Assembly (NCBI RefSeq): GCF_004362215.1
Contig: NZ_SNWR01000001.1
Span: 3,330,001 to 3,394,000 of the forward strand
Length of the DNA: 64,000 nucleotides
Reading direction: 5' to 3'
Source of the DNA: Paractinoplanes brasiliensis
Lineage (GTDB): Bacteria; Actinomycetota; Actinomycetes; Mycobacteriales; Micromonosporaceae
The notes below the pieces were generated by a model. That model did no database searches and was not told the DNA's origin. It saw nothing but the letters and a program-made list of their open reading frames with translations. Of the stretch, positions 22,854 to 31,004 are shown piece after piece; within the stretch, counting starts at the first letter, position 1, and the number at the start of each line of letters is the position of its first letter. Made by a program: the position numbers and the translations under genes.

Positions 22854-24083
22854 CTACTCAGTTCCGCCGGCACTGGGATTCCGGGGCAGTCGGGAAGCGC
22901 GGGTTTCCAGGTAGCGGCGTTCCGGGATGCTCAAGGTCAGGCGGGCCGCGTTCAGGTATTCGGCTCGGGCGGCCACCGGATCACCTGCGCGTTCGAGCAG
23001 GTGGGCCCGTACGGCGGCCAAGCGGTAATGGTTGGTCAGGGCCGGATCGGCAGCGGCTCGGGAAAGGGCGCGCAAACCGGCCACAGGACCGTCCACCTCG
23101 GACAGAGCCACAATCCGGTTCAGGGTGACCATCGGGCCGGGCGCCAATACGTCCAGCAGGCGGTACAACTCCAGGATCTGTGGCCAGTCGGTTTCCGCGG
23201 CGGTAAAGGCCTCGTCGTGCACCGCGGCGATGGCGGCCTGCAGCTGGAACGGGCCGATCGGGGTGTCGCGCAGGGCGGCGGTGATGATGTCGATGCCCTC
23301 GTCGATCGCCGCGCGGTTCCACAGGGTGCGGTCCTGCTCGGCCAAGGGCACCAAAGCGCCGTCGGGGCGGGTTCGGGCCGGGCGACGTGCGTCGGTGAGC
23401 AGCATCAACGCCAGCAGGCCGGCCGTCTCGCCGTCGCCGGGCAGCAACGTGCGCAGCTGACGGGTCAGCCGGATGGCCTCGCCGCTCAGCTCCACGCGGT
23501 GCAGTGACGAGCCTGAGCTGGCCGAATACCCCTCGTTGAAAATCAAGTACAGGACCTGCCGTACGCCGGTCAGTCTGTCGCCGACCTCATCGGCCGACGG
23601 CATCACGAAGTGGGCGCCCGCGTCCCGGATTTTCTTCTTCGCCCGGCTGATGCGCTGGCCGACCGTGCTTTCCGGCACCAGCAAGGCACGCGCGATCTCG
23701 GCTGTCGTCAGGCCGCCCACCGCCCGCAACGTCAGCGCCACCTGGGACACCAGGGTGAGGGCGGGATGGCAGCAGAGCAGGAGCAACGTGAGCTCGTCGT
23801 CACCCCGTACGGCCGGAACGGGGTCTGGAGGCAGTGCCTCTCGGCGGCGCCGGGCCTGCTCGTTGCGCAGCAGTTCGATGCGGCGGCGCGACGCCACCCG
23901 GATCAGCCACGCCCGCGGGTTGTCGGGCACGCCCTCGACCGGCCATTGCGCGGCCGCCGCCAGCAGCGCTTCCTGCACGGCGTCCTCGCTCGTGTCGAAG
24001 TCGCCGTAGCGGCGGACAACCGCGCCCAGCACCTGTGGCGCGGCGGTCCGCAGGACATCCTCGTACGAGGTCAGAACTCCCAC
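22854..24083 (-). CDS. ECF-type sigma factor, ECF42-like with C-terminal TPR extension
   Basis: This 409-aa sigma factor contains region 2 (DTSEDAVQEALLAAAAQWP, RAWLIRVASRRRIELLR) and region 4 (GLTTAEIARALLVPESTVGQRISRAKKKI). A long C-terminal helical domain of about 230 residues is typical of ECF42 and contains the GYSASSG region. ECF42 factors are known to lie beside genes for DGPF proteins and have no classical anti-sigma factor; the extension is thought to control activity. Here the neighbour is a DGPF protein. GTG 24083 overlaps that gene's stop by 13 bp. The frame upstream is open, but the sequence there is the DGPF gene read out of frame. Confidence 0.88.
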   Translation of the reverse strand: MGVLTSYEDVLRTAAPQVLGAVVRRYGDFDTSEDAVQEALLAAAAQWPVEGVPDNPRAWLIRVASRRRIELLRNEQARRRREALPPDPVPAVRGDDELTLLLLCCHPALTLVSQVALTLRAVGGLTTAEIARALLVPESTVGQRISRAKKKIRDAGAHFVMPSADEVGDRLTGVRQVLYLIFNEGYSASSGSSLHRVELSGEAIRLTRQLRTLLPGDGETAGLLALMLLTDARRPARTRPDGALVPLAEQDRTLWNRAAIDEGIDIITAALRDTPIGPFQLQAAIAAVHDEAFTAAETDWPQILELYRLLDVLAPGPMVTLNRIVALSEVDGPVAGLRALSRAAADPALTNHYRLAAVRAHLLERAGDPVAARAEYLNAARLTLSIPERRYLETRASRLPRNPSAGGTE

Positions 24084-24442
24084 CCGCTCATGTCGAGCAC
24101 CGGCCGCACCTCGACCCCGATGGTCGCCGCGTCCGGCACCTTGGCGGCCCATTCGTACGCGTCCTTCTCGCTCGCCACGTCGATCAGGTAGAAGCCGGCG
24201 AGGTGTTCCTTGACCTCAGCGAACGGGCCGTCGGACACCACCGTTTCGCCGTCGCGGACCGACACGAACCGGGCGAGCGACGGGTCGGCCAGCCCTTCGG
24301 AGGCGACCAGCACCCCGGCCTCGCCCATTTCCTCGTTCAGTTTGAGGTGGCCGACCCCGAAGGCCGTACGGTCGTCGTCCGACATCTTGTCCCAGATCGC
24401 GAGGCTGCGCTCGTTCGACTGGATGAGGATCAAATACTTCAC
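24071..24442 (-). CDS. DGPF-domain (YCII-like) protein, ECF42 partner
   Basis: This 123-aa protein has the YCII/DGPF fold. It starts KYLILIQSNE, and the family signature is VVSDGPFAEVKEHLAGFYLID, followed by a closing VEVRPVLDM strand. Such proteins are the conserved neighbours and likely regulatory targets of ECF42 sigma factors; their biochemical role is unsettled. GTG 24442 has AGGAG seven bases upstream. It is co-transcribed with the sigma gene, whose start lies inside its last codons. A SnoaL-like gene is divergent to it. Confidence 0.9.
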   Translation of the reverse strand: MKYLILIQSNERSLAIWDKMSDDDRTAFGVGHLKLNEEMGEAGVLVASEGLADPSLARFVSVRDGETVVSDGPFAEVKEHLAGFYLIDVASEKDAYEWAAKVPDAATIGVEVRPVLDMSGWEF

Positions 24443-24535
24443 GAGTTCTCTCCTTTGCTCACCAGGATGTCGAAACCGCCGGCCCGGCTTCGACGTCCCG
24501 GGCAAATGTTTCCCAAGAAGTGAGGGAGCCAGGAC

Positions 24536-24958
24536 ATGCAGGACATCCGCGAGGTCATCGAGGAACGCGCCGCCCGGCTGAGCGAGGGTGACGTGAAAGG
24601 TTTCCTCTCCCGTTCCGCGCCCGAGGTGCTCACCTTCGACCTGGCGCCGCCGCTGGGCAAGCGGGTCGACAGCAGCGACCCCGGCCCGCTCGAGCAGTGG
24701 CTGGCCGGCTTCGAGGCCCCGCCGCGGCGCCGGGTCACCCAGCTGGAGATCACCGTCGACGGCGATGTCGCGTTCGCCACCAGCTACGACTCGATGAGCG
24801 GCCGCCCCAAGGGCACGACCGACGACTTCACCCTCTGGTACCGGGTGACGCTCGGCCTGCGCCGCATCGACGGGCGCTGGCTGGTGACGCACGAGCACGA
24901 ATCGGTGCCGTTCCTGATGGACGGCTCGTTCCTGGCGGCGACCGGCCTCGAGCCGTAG
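24536..24958 (+). CDS. SnoaL-like (NTF2-fold) protein
   Basis: This 140-aa protein of the SnoaL/ketosteroid-isomerase-like cone fold has an N-terminal helix pair (IREVIEERAARLSEGDVKGFLSR), then strands such as VTQLEITVDGDVAFATSYDSM and RWLVTHEHESVPFLMDG. Such proteins are small isomerases, hydrolases or ligand carriers and often neighbour ECF sigma factors of related groups. It is divergent from the ECF42/DGPF pair with 93 bp between starts, so it may be in the same regulon. No active-site assignment can be made. Confidence 0.8.
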   Translation: MQDIREVIEERAARLSEGDVKGFLSRSAPEVLTFDLAPPLGKRVDSSDPGPLEQWLAGFEAPPRRRVTQLEITVDGDVAFATSYDSMSGRPKGTTDDFTLWYRVTLGLRRIDGRWLVTHEHESVPFLMDGSFLAATGLEP

Positions 24959-24963
24959 GCGGT

Positions 24964-25860
24964 TCAGGCCCGGCGCGCGATCGTGTAGAGGTCGCGGGCC
25001 GGCCCGATCAGCTGGTCGGCGGCCCGCCACACGGCCCGCAACCGGCGCTGCAACGGCACAGCGGTCGGCACCGCCACAAGCGTGCCGGCCGCCAGTTCCG
25101 CCGTGACCGCCAGCGAGCTGAGCACCGCCGGCCCCGACCCGGCCGCCACCGCGTGCTTGATCGCCGTGGTGGACGACAGCTCCAGCAGCGGCGCGGCCGC
25201 CGTGAGCTCGCCCAGGGCCTGGTCGAAGGCGCGCCGCGTGCCCGAGCCGGCCTCGCGCGACACCAGCGGGGTGGTCGCCAGCTCGGTCGCGGTGACCGCC
25301 CGGCGGCGCTTCGCCCACTGATGCCCGGGGGCCACCACCACGGCCAGCCGGTCGGTGGCCACCACCTCCTCGTGCAGGCCGCCGGGCAGGTCGGGGCCCT
25401 CGACGAAACCCAGCTCGACCTGGCCGGTGAGCACCGCGGCGGCGACGTCGGACGAGTTAGCGGCCTGCAGGGTGACGGCCAGCCCCGGGTGGGCCGCACG
25501 CAGGGCAACCAACCACGCGGGCAACAGGTATTCGGCCACGGTTTGGCTGGCGGCGACCGTGAGGCGGCTCTCGTGGGTGGCCCGCAGCGCAGCCAGCCCG
25601 ACGGCGAGCGCGTCGGCCGCGTCGATGGCCGTCCGCGCCCAGTCGGCGACCAGCGCGCCGGTCTCGGTCAGGGTCGACCCCCGCGGCGTACGGTGCAAAA
25701 GGGTCAACCCGATCCTCCGCTCGAGCTCACGCAGCCGGGCGCTGGCGGCCGGTTGCGAAATGCGGTGCTCGGCGGCGGCGCGACCCACGCTGCCCAGCCG
25801 GGCCACGCTGAGCAGCAGGTCGAAGCCGGTCAGGTCGGCGGCCAGCGGCGGCAGAGGCAT
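24964..25860 (-). CDS. LysR-type transcriptional regulator
   Basis: This 298-aa protein has an N-terminal HTH (LLLSVARLGSVGRAAAEHRISQPAASARLREL) and a two-lobed periplasmic-binding-like effector domain. It is divergent from a TDT-family transporter with only 11 bp between the annotated starts, the usual regulator-target layout. It probably controls that transporter in response to the transported acid or anion, but the ligand is unknown. The start at 25860 is an ATG; there is no room for a standard ribosome site and promoter, so leaderless expression or a promoter within the neighbour is possible. Confidence 0.88.
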   Translation of the reverse strand: MPLPPLAADLTGFDLLLSVARLGSVGRAAAEHRISQPAASARLRELERRIGLTLLHRTPRGSTLTETGALVADWARTAIDAADALAVGLAALRATHESRLTVAASQTVAEYLLPAWLVALRAAHPGLAVTLQAANSSDVAAAVLTGQVELGFVEGPDLPGGLHEEVVATDRLAVVVAPGHQWAKRRRAVTATELATTPLVSREAGSGTRRAFDQALGELTAAAPLLELSSTTAIKHAVAAGSGPAVLSSLAVTAELAAGTLVAVPTAVPLQRRLRAVWRAADQLIGPARDLYTIARRA

Positions 25861-25871
25861 AAGTTCAGGTT

Positions 25872-26966
25872 ATGACCCCAGGCGTGATCGACGCCTACTG
25901 GCCAGGGCTTCCAGGCGGCAGGGTGGGTTCCATGTTCGGACCCAACTGGTTCGCCTCCGTCATGGGCACCGGGATCGTCGCCACCGCGGCCGCCACGCTG
26001 CCCCTGCACGTGCCGGGCCTGCACGCCTTCGCAACCGTGATGTGGCTGCTCGCCGCGGCACTCCTGATCACCGTGCTCACCGCCACCGCCCGGCGCGGCG
26101 TCAGCCACCTCGACGACCCGGTGCTCATGCAGTTCTGGGGGGCGCCGCCGATGGCGCTGATGACCGTCGGGGCGGGCACGCTGCTGCTCGGCCCGGGCGA
26201 GTTCGCCGTCGCGGCCGACCTGGTGCTGTGGAGCGCCGGAACCCTGCTCGGCCTGATCGTCGCGGTCGCCGTCCCGTACCGGATGATGACCCGCCCCGAC
26301 CTGGCCGCCACCCCCGACGCGGCGTTCGGTGGCTGGTTGATGCCAGTGGTCTCCCCGATGGTCTCGGCGGCAACCGGCGCGCTGCTCGTCCCGCACGTGC
26401 CCGACGGCCGCGACCTGCTGCTGGCCTGCTACGCCTTCGCCGGGCTCAGCCTGTTCGCCGCACTGATCGTGATCACCCAGATCTGGACCCGCCTGATCCA
26501 CCACCAGATCGGCGCCGCCCGCATGGTGCCCACCCTGTGGATCGTGCTCGGCCCGCTGGGCCAGTCGGTGACCGCGTTCCACCTGCTCGGCCGCGCTTGC
26601 GAGGGCGTGCTTCCCGACCCGTACGCCTCCGGAGCGCAGATGCTGGCGCTGCTCTTCGGCGTCCCGACTCTGGGCTTCGCGCTTTTCTGGGCCACTCTCG
26701 CCACGGCGATCACGCTTCGCACCGTACGGGCGGGCCTGCCGTTCTCGCTGACGTGGTGGAGTTTCACCTTCCCCGTCGGCACAGTGGTCACCGCCACCGC
26801 CGGCATGGCCACCCGTACGGGATCCCCGCTGTTGACGGGCTTGGCGGTGGCGCTGTTCGCCATCCTGCTGACCGCCTGGACGATCGTGGCCACCAAAACA
26901 CTCCGAAGCAACCTGTGGCGCCCCGTCACATTGGAGCCCCGTCCGGCGCCCGCAGTCAGCTCCTAG
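25872..26966 (+). CDS. TDT-family transporter (TehA/tellurite-resistance, SLAC-like fold)
   Basis: This 364-aa integral membrane protein has about ten hydrophobic helices. It shows the family start FGPNWFASVMGTGIVATA and conserved helical segments (LGPLGQSVTAFHLLG, WWSFTFPVGTVV). Members carry small anions, C4-dicarboxylates, sulfite or tellurite-related species; the substrate cannot be chosen here. The start is uncertain: ATG 25872 is given, but ATG 25932, just before FGPNWF, would match family length and leave room for a promoter and ribosome site between it and the LysR gene. Confidence 0.85.
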   Translation: MTPGVIDAYWPGLPGGRVGSMFGPNWFASVMGTGIVATAAATLPLHVPGLHAFATVMWLLAAALLITVLTATARRGVSHLDDPVLMQFWGAPPMALMTVGAGTLLLGPGEFAVAADLVLWSAGTLLGLIVAVAVPYRMMTRPDLAATPDAAFGGWLMPVVSPMVSAATGALLVPHVPDGRDLLLACYAFAGLSLFAALIVITQIWTRLIHHQIGAARMVPTLWIVLGPLGQSVTAFHLLGRACEGVLPDPYASGAQMLALLFGVPTLGFALFWATLATAITLRTVRAGLPFSLTWWSFTFPVGTVVTATAGMATRTGSPLLTGLAVALFAILLTAWTIVATKTLRSNLWRPVTLEPRPAPAVSS

Positions 26967-27140
26967 CCCCGTCGTGCTGTTTTCGCGACCGCGACCACAG
27001 CGACACGATTTGGGTGTTTCGGTCCGGCTGCCGCGATGACGCGACACCATGAAGAGGTTGTATCCACGCGTACAGCACCGATGAGTGTGGCGATTGCACC
27101 CTGCCCCGCCGGTGTCGCACCCGTACGAAAGGTGTTCGCC

Positions 27141-28718
27141 ATGGGTTGGACGCACCGTGTCGCCCCCCGGCTGGTCGCCGCGTTTGCCGTCCCCTTGCTG
27201 GTGTTGTGCGTCGTCGGCGCCTTGGCATACCGGAACACCAGCAAGCTGGAGACGAACAGCGGCCAGGTTGTGCACACCTATCAGGTGCTGGAGGGGCTGG
27301 AAAAGATCACGGGCGCGCTGAAGGACGCGGAGACCGGGCAGCGCGGCTATTTGATCACGGGCGCGGACGCGTACCTCGCGCCGTACACAGCGGCTTCCGA
27401 GGCGGTTCCGCAGCTGATCGACAACGTCGCGGGACTTACCGCCGACAATCCGGCGCAGCAGGAACGCATCGCGAAACTCCGGCCACAGGTGCAGGCCAAG
27501 TTCGACGAGCTGGCGGAGACGATCGAACTCCGCCGCACAGACGGGTTCGCCGCGGCGCGGGCGGTGGTGCTGACCGACAAGGGCAAGGCGGTCATGGACC
27601 AGATCCGAGCTGTCATGGCCGAACTGGAGGAAGCGGAGTCCAGCCTCCTCCAGGAACGGGCCACCTCGACAGCGGACACCGCCGACATGTCGCGGATGGC
27701 CGTTGTCACCGGTGTCCTGCTGGCCACGCTGCTCGTCGTCCTTCTCGCCTGGCTGCTGGCCCGCAGCATCCTCCGTCCGCTGGCCGCGTTGACCGGGCGG
27801 TTGACGGAGATCGCCGAGGGCGAAGGTGACCTGACGAAACGGGTCGACGAGTCGCGGCGCGACGAGTTCGGCACCCTCGGTGCGACGTTCAACCGATTCG
27901 TGACGAAGCTGGCCAGGATCATCGCGCAGATCGGCGATCAGGCGAACTCCCTCGCCGCGGCCAGCGAGCAGCTGTCCAGCGGCACCCGGCACATCGCCGG
28001 CTCCGCCGAGCAGACCTCTCGCGAGGTCGGTGGCGTCGCCGGATCGACGGAGGCGATGAGCAACGCCCTGACCACCGTCGCCGCCGGCGCGGAGGAGATG
28101 GGCGCCTCCATCCGCGAGATCGCCGCCAGCACGTCCGACGCCAGTCAAGCCGGCGTCGAAGCCGTGCGCGTCGCGGAGGAGGCGAGCCGAACCGTCACGG
28201 CGCTCGGCCAGTCGTCGGCTGAGATCACGAACGTGGTCAACCTGATCACTGCCATCGCGGAGCAGACCAACCTGCTCGCCCTCAACGCCACCATCGAGGC
28301 CGCTCGCGCCGGGGAGTCCGGCAAGGGCTTCGCCGTGGTGGCCAGCGAGGTCAAGGACCTCGCCCAGGAAACCGCGCGGGCCACCGAGGACATCAGCAGG
28401 CGCGTCCAGGACATCCAGCAGAGCGCCTCGGCCACCAGCGAGGCGATCAGCAGGGTGACGGAGATCGTCGCCCGCGTCAACGACTACCAGACGACCATCG
28501 CATCGGCGGTTGAGGAGCAGACCGCGACCACCTCGGAGATGTCCCGGAACGTCACCGAGGCGTCCACCAGCAGCCGTGAGGTCTCCAGCAGCCTGTCCAC
28601 CGTTTCCACGGCGGTGTCCGAGACTTCGACGGCGATTGTGTCCTCGGAACAGGCGGTCGCCGAACTCGCCCGCATGAGCGCCACCCTGCACGGCCTGGTC
28701 GGCCAGTTCAAGTACTAG
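27141..28718 (+). CDS. Methyl-accepting chemotaxis protein with CHASE3-like sensor
   Basis: This 525-aa membrane receptor has a TM helix at about 10-30 and an extracellular helical CHASE3-type domain (ETGQRGYLITGADAYLAPY) at about 40-190. A second TM follows at about 195-217, then HAMP, and a long coiled-coil signalling domain. The hairpin tip there is AIAEQTNLLALNATIEAARAG. It should signal to a CheA/CheW array, which lies elsewhere; motility fits the zoosporic Actinoplanes lifestyle. The start at 27141 follows AAAGG at 9 bases; the frame is open from 27036. It overlaps the convergent HAD gene by 11 bp at its 3' end. Confidence 0.92.
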   Translation: MGWTHRVAPRLVAAFAVPLLVLCVVGALAYRNTSKLETNSGQVVHTYQVLEGLEKITGALKDAETGQRGYLITGADAYLAPYTAASEAVPQLIDNVAGLTADNPAQQERIAKLRPQVQAKFDELAETIELRRTDGFAAARAVVLTDKGKAVMDQIRAVMAELEEAESSLLQERATSTADTADMSRMAVVTGVLLATLLVVLLAWLLARSILRPLAALTGRLTEIAEGEGDLTKRVDESRRDEFGTLGATFNRFVTKLARIIAQIGDQANSLAAASEQLSSGTRHIAGSAEQTSREVGGVAGSTEAMSNALTTVAAGAEEMGASIREIAASTSDASQAGVEAVRVAEEASRTVTALGQSSAEITNVVNLITAIAEQTNLLALNATIEAARAGESGKGFAVVASEVKDLAQETARATEDISRRVQDIQQSASATSEAISRVTEIVARVNDYQTTIASAVEEQTATTSEMSRNVTEASTSSREVSSSLSTVSTAVSETSTAIVSSEQAVAELARMSATLHGLVGQFKY

Positions 28719-29373
28719 AGGACCGCCGTCCTGCGGGTGGGAGGGTAGTTGGGTTGATCAACTGGCTCAGCAGGGTGACGCAGTCGGGGGCTGTTGTGGT
28801 CGGGCGGTAAGGAAGCGAATCGGGCCACTCGCGCCCCGCCGACACCCATCCCGTACGCAGCCCCGCCCCAGTTCCCCCGCCGATGTCGTACTCCGCGTGG
28901 TCGCCGATCATCCAGCCGCCCTCGTCCAGCGTGCGCCCCACCGCCTCGGCCGCCAGCTCGAAGATGCGGCGCGACGGTTTGCGCACCCCCACGCCCTCGG
29001 AGACGACCCACCCGGCCACCACCTCGTCCAGCCCGGCGCGGCGCAGCTTGGCCTCCTGCTGGGCGACCGTGCCATTCGTGACCACGACCGGCACGTAGCC
29101 GAGCGCCGTCGCGCCGGTCAGCGCCGCGATCATCAGCGGATTGGGTGTGAGGTTGTCGATCATGCCCGCACGCAGTTCCAGCAGCACTTCGGCGGCGTCC
29201 AGCCGGTAGCGGGCGGCGATCAGCGCCGCGAGCTCCTCGCGCCGGCGGTAGCCGTCCCGGTCCTCGGTGGTCAGCCATGGGACCTCGGACCCGCCGAACC
29301 GGGCATGTGCCCAGGTCTTGAAGGCCGCTGTGCGGTCTACAAGAGTGTTGTCCAGATCGAGCAGCAACAACAT
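28708..29373 (-). CDS. HAD-family hydrolase
   Basis: This 221-aa HAD phosphatase has motif I LLDLDNTLVDR (Asp6/Asp8), motif II VVVTNGT, motif III VRKPSRRIF, and motif IV in IGDHAEYDIGGGTGAGL. In motif IV the common Ser or Thr after GD is His. A cap domain of about 80 residues sits after motif I. The substrate is unknown. It is convergent with the chemoreceptor gene and overlaps its last 11 bp. Confidence 0.85.
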   Translation of the reverse strand: MLLLLDLDNTLVDRTAAFKTWAHARFGGSEVPWLTTEDRDGYRRREELAALIAARYRLDAAEVLLELRAGMIDNLTPNPLMIAALTGATALGYVPVVVTNGTVAQQEAKLRRAGLDEVVAGWVVSEGVGVRKPSRRIFELAAEAVGRTLDEGGWMIGDHAEYDIGGGTGAGLRTGWVSAGREWPDSLPYRPTTTAPDCVTLLSQLINPTTLPPAGRRSSST

Positions 29374-29415
29374 TCATCGATCTTGTCAGAGCACTCGCGG
29401 GTCAAGGAGGACGGC

Positions 29416-29724
29416 GTGCTGACTTTCACGAACGCGGCCGAGCAGGCGGCTTGGACCATGGCGGAAGCCCTCAGCGAGAAGGCCTTCGTCGCGATGAAGC
29501 ACGCCGAGGAGGCGCAGGAGGTGTTCCGCAAGGGGCGCCTGGCGATGCGCCGGCAGTTCAAGGCCCGCGGACTCTCCGAGATCGACGCGTCCATCCGCTG
29601 GGCCAGCACGTCGCAGGCGCAGGCGGCGCTGGCGGATCACGAGTTCTACATGCATGAGGCGTCGATGTACAACGAGGCCGCGACCGCGCAGTACGCCAAG
29701 GCCCTCTATCTCAAGGGACGTTAG
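29416..29724 (+). CDS. Small helical (coiled-coil) protein, unknown function
   Basis: This 102-aa protein is nearly all helix, rich in Ala, Glu, Lys and Met (EKAFVAMKHAEEAQEVFRK, STSQAQAALADHEFYMHEAS). It has no signal peptide or membrane segment. A GTG start at 29416 follows a strong AAGGAGG. The upstream frame is open but runs antisense to the HAD gene and is not coding. It resembles short actinomycete proteins of unknown role. It is convergent with the next gene, whose stop overlaps by 4 bp. Confidence 0.7.
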   Translation: MLTFTNAAEQAAWTMAEALSEKAFVAMKHAEEAQEVFRKGRLAMRRQFKARGLSEIDASIRWASTSQAQAALADHEFYMHEASMYNEAATAQYAKALYLKGR

Positions 29725-30110
29725 GCGGCGCGGTGGCGCAGGGTGGCCACCGTCGAGCCGGCCAGCGCGAGCAGGCAGTCGGGCAGCTGCCCGTCGGCGA
29801 TCGCCGCCCCGAACAGGGCCTCGGCGGTCGGGATGTCGCTGTTGGCGTACGCGCTGATGAAACGGGCGACCCAGCGCTTGTCGTACCGCGCGTCGTCGAT
29901 GCCGGGGAAGTCGAGCGTCCACGCGCCGCCCGAGGGGACGTGACCGACCATGGTGGCGGCGAGGCACCAGGCGACGTCGTACGCCCCGACGATGCCCGCA
30001 CGGTCGACCACCGAGTCGAACGTGCCGACCACCGCGTCACTGTCGCCGCTCAGCGCACTCTGAAGCACGAGTGCCGCGTCGTCGATAGCGTGCTGTGGTA
30101 CCTCGGTCAC
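29721..30110 (-). CDS. Conserved hypothetical protein (about 129 aa)
   Basis: I do not recognise a family. The protein is helical and acidic (AIDDAALVLQSALSGDSDAVVGTF, VGAYDVAWCLAATMVG), with the pattern RWVARFISAYANSDIPTAEALFGAA near its end, compatible with a small all-helix fold. Neither possible start (GTG 30110, or TTG 30137 with nine more residues) has a ribosome site. A TTGACC lies just upstream, so leaderless expression is possible. There is no operon partner. Confidence 0.6.
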   Translation of the reverse strand: MTEVPQHAIDDAALVLQSALSGDSDAVVGTFDSVVDRAGIVGAYDVAWCLAATMVGHVPSGGAWTLDFPGIDDARYDKRWVARFISAYANSDIPTAEALFGAAIADGQLPDCLLALAGSTVATLRHRAA

Positions 30111-30161
30111 GTGAAAGAAGGTACGTGGAGTGGTCAAGGTTCGCGCGCCGGGACGAAAAAT

Positions 30162-30581
30162 CTAAGCCCCACGCAACAAACAGGTGATTCGCGCGGTGCA
30201 GACCCGCTCGCCGCTGTCGTCGGTGATGACGATCTCGTACGTCGCCATCGTGCGTCCCCGGTGCACGGGGGTGGCGATGCCGGTGACCACGCCGGAACGC
30301 GCCGCCTTGTGGTGGGTGGCGTTGATGTCGACGCCCACGGCGAACGGCCGGTCGACGCTCTGCCCGTGCATGACCGCCCCGACCGAACCGAGGGTCTCGG
30401 CCAGCACGCAGGAAGCGCCGCCGTGCAGAAGCCCGTACGGCTGGGTGTTGCCCTCGACCGGCATGGTGCCCACGACCCGATCGGCGGACGCCTCGGTCAG
30501 CTGGATGCCCATGCGTGAGCCCAGCGAGCCGCCGCCACCGGTGGTGAAGAGGTCTTGCACACTGTCGGCCGCTATGTCCAT
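30162..30581 (-). CDS. Hotdog-fold thioesterase (PaaI family)
   Basis: This 139-aa acyl-CoA thioesterase has the hotdog fold. The central helix region QPYGLLHGGASCVLAETLGS contains the HGG turn and the acidic catalytic residue. Strands such as RPFAVGVDINATHHKAARSG and GRTMATYEIVITDD follow. Family members hydrolyse aryl- or acyl-CoA esters in degradation pathways. ATG 30581 is chosen by the match to family length; the frame is open to 30659. There is no obvious operon partner. Confidence 0.88.
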   Translation of the reverse strand: MDIAADSVQDLFTTGGGGSLGSRMGIQLTEASADRVVGTMPVEGNTQPYGLLHGGASCVLAETLGSVGAVMHGQSVDRPFAVGVDINATHHKAARSGVVTGIATPVHRGRTMATYEIVITDDSGERVCTARITCLLRGA

Positions 30582-30673
30582 CCGATGAACGTTACCGGCG
30601 AGGTCCGGCTCGCGGTCCTGTGAGTTGGGCCCTACTCTTCCCTGCGACCGTGTTCGCAATGCAGGGAGGCCGC

Positions 30674-30922
30674 ATGACCGAGCCGCAGGAGACCGTCGAG
30701 ACGCGTGGGAACGAGCGCGTCGACCTCATCGCGCAGGACGCGAACGGCGACGGCAAGACCGACGTCTGGGTGTCCGACACCGACGGGGACGGCAAGCCCG
30801 ATCTGTTCCAGTTCGACACCGACGGCGACGGCAAGGTCGACATCACGATGGTCGACCTCGACGAGGACGGGAACCCGGACGCGGTCGTCGACGGCGACGG
30901 CGGGCACCCGCCGACTGCCTGA
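30674..30922 (+). CDS. Small protein of four perfect 13-residue calcium-loop repeats
   Basis: This 82-aa protein has residues 22-73 made of four contiguous 13-residue units: DANGDGKTDVWVS, DTDGDGKPDLFQF, DTDGDGKVDITMV and DLDEDGNPDAVVD. Each contains a D-x-D/N-G-D-G-x-x-D calcium-binding loop as in dockerin, EF-hand-like or thrombospondin type 3 repeats. There is no signal peptide, so a cytoplasmic calcium binder is implied, or export by another route. The ATG at 30674 follows GGGAGG. It stands alone and ends at a strong bidirectional terminator. Homologous short proteins occur in actinomycetes as far as I recall, without known function. Confidence 0.8.
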   Translation: MTEPQETVETRGNERVDLIAQDANGDGKTDVWVSDTDGDGKPDLFQFDTDGDGKVDITMVDLDEDGNPDAVVDGDGGHPPTA

Positions 30923-30952
30923 TCAAGAACCGATCAATCCCGTACGGGCGTG

Positions 30953-30986
30953 AGGTGCGCCGACAGTCAGCGCTGTCGGCGCACCT
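30953..30986. terminator. Bidirectional hairpin terminator
   Basis: A perfect 14-bp inverted repeat AGGTGCGCCGACAG / CTGTCGGCGCACCT with a 6-nt loop lies between the convergent calcium-loop gene and the methyltransferase gene. No long U run follows, as is common in actinomycetes. Confidence 0.7.
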
Positions 30987-31004
30987 GATCACGGCCCAAC
31001 CCGG

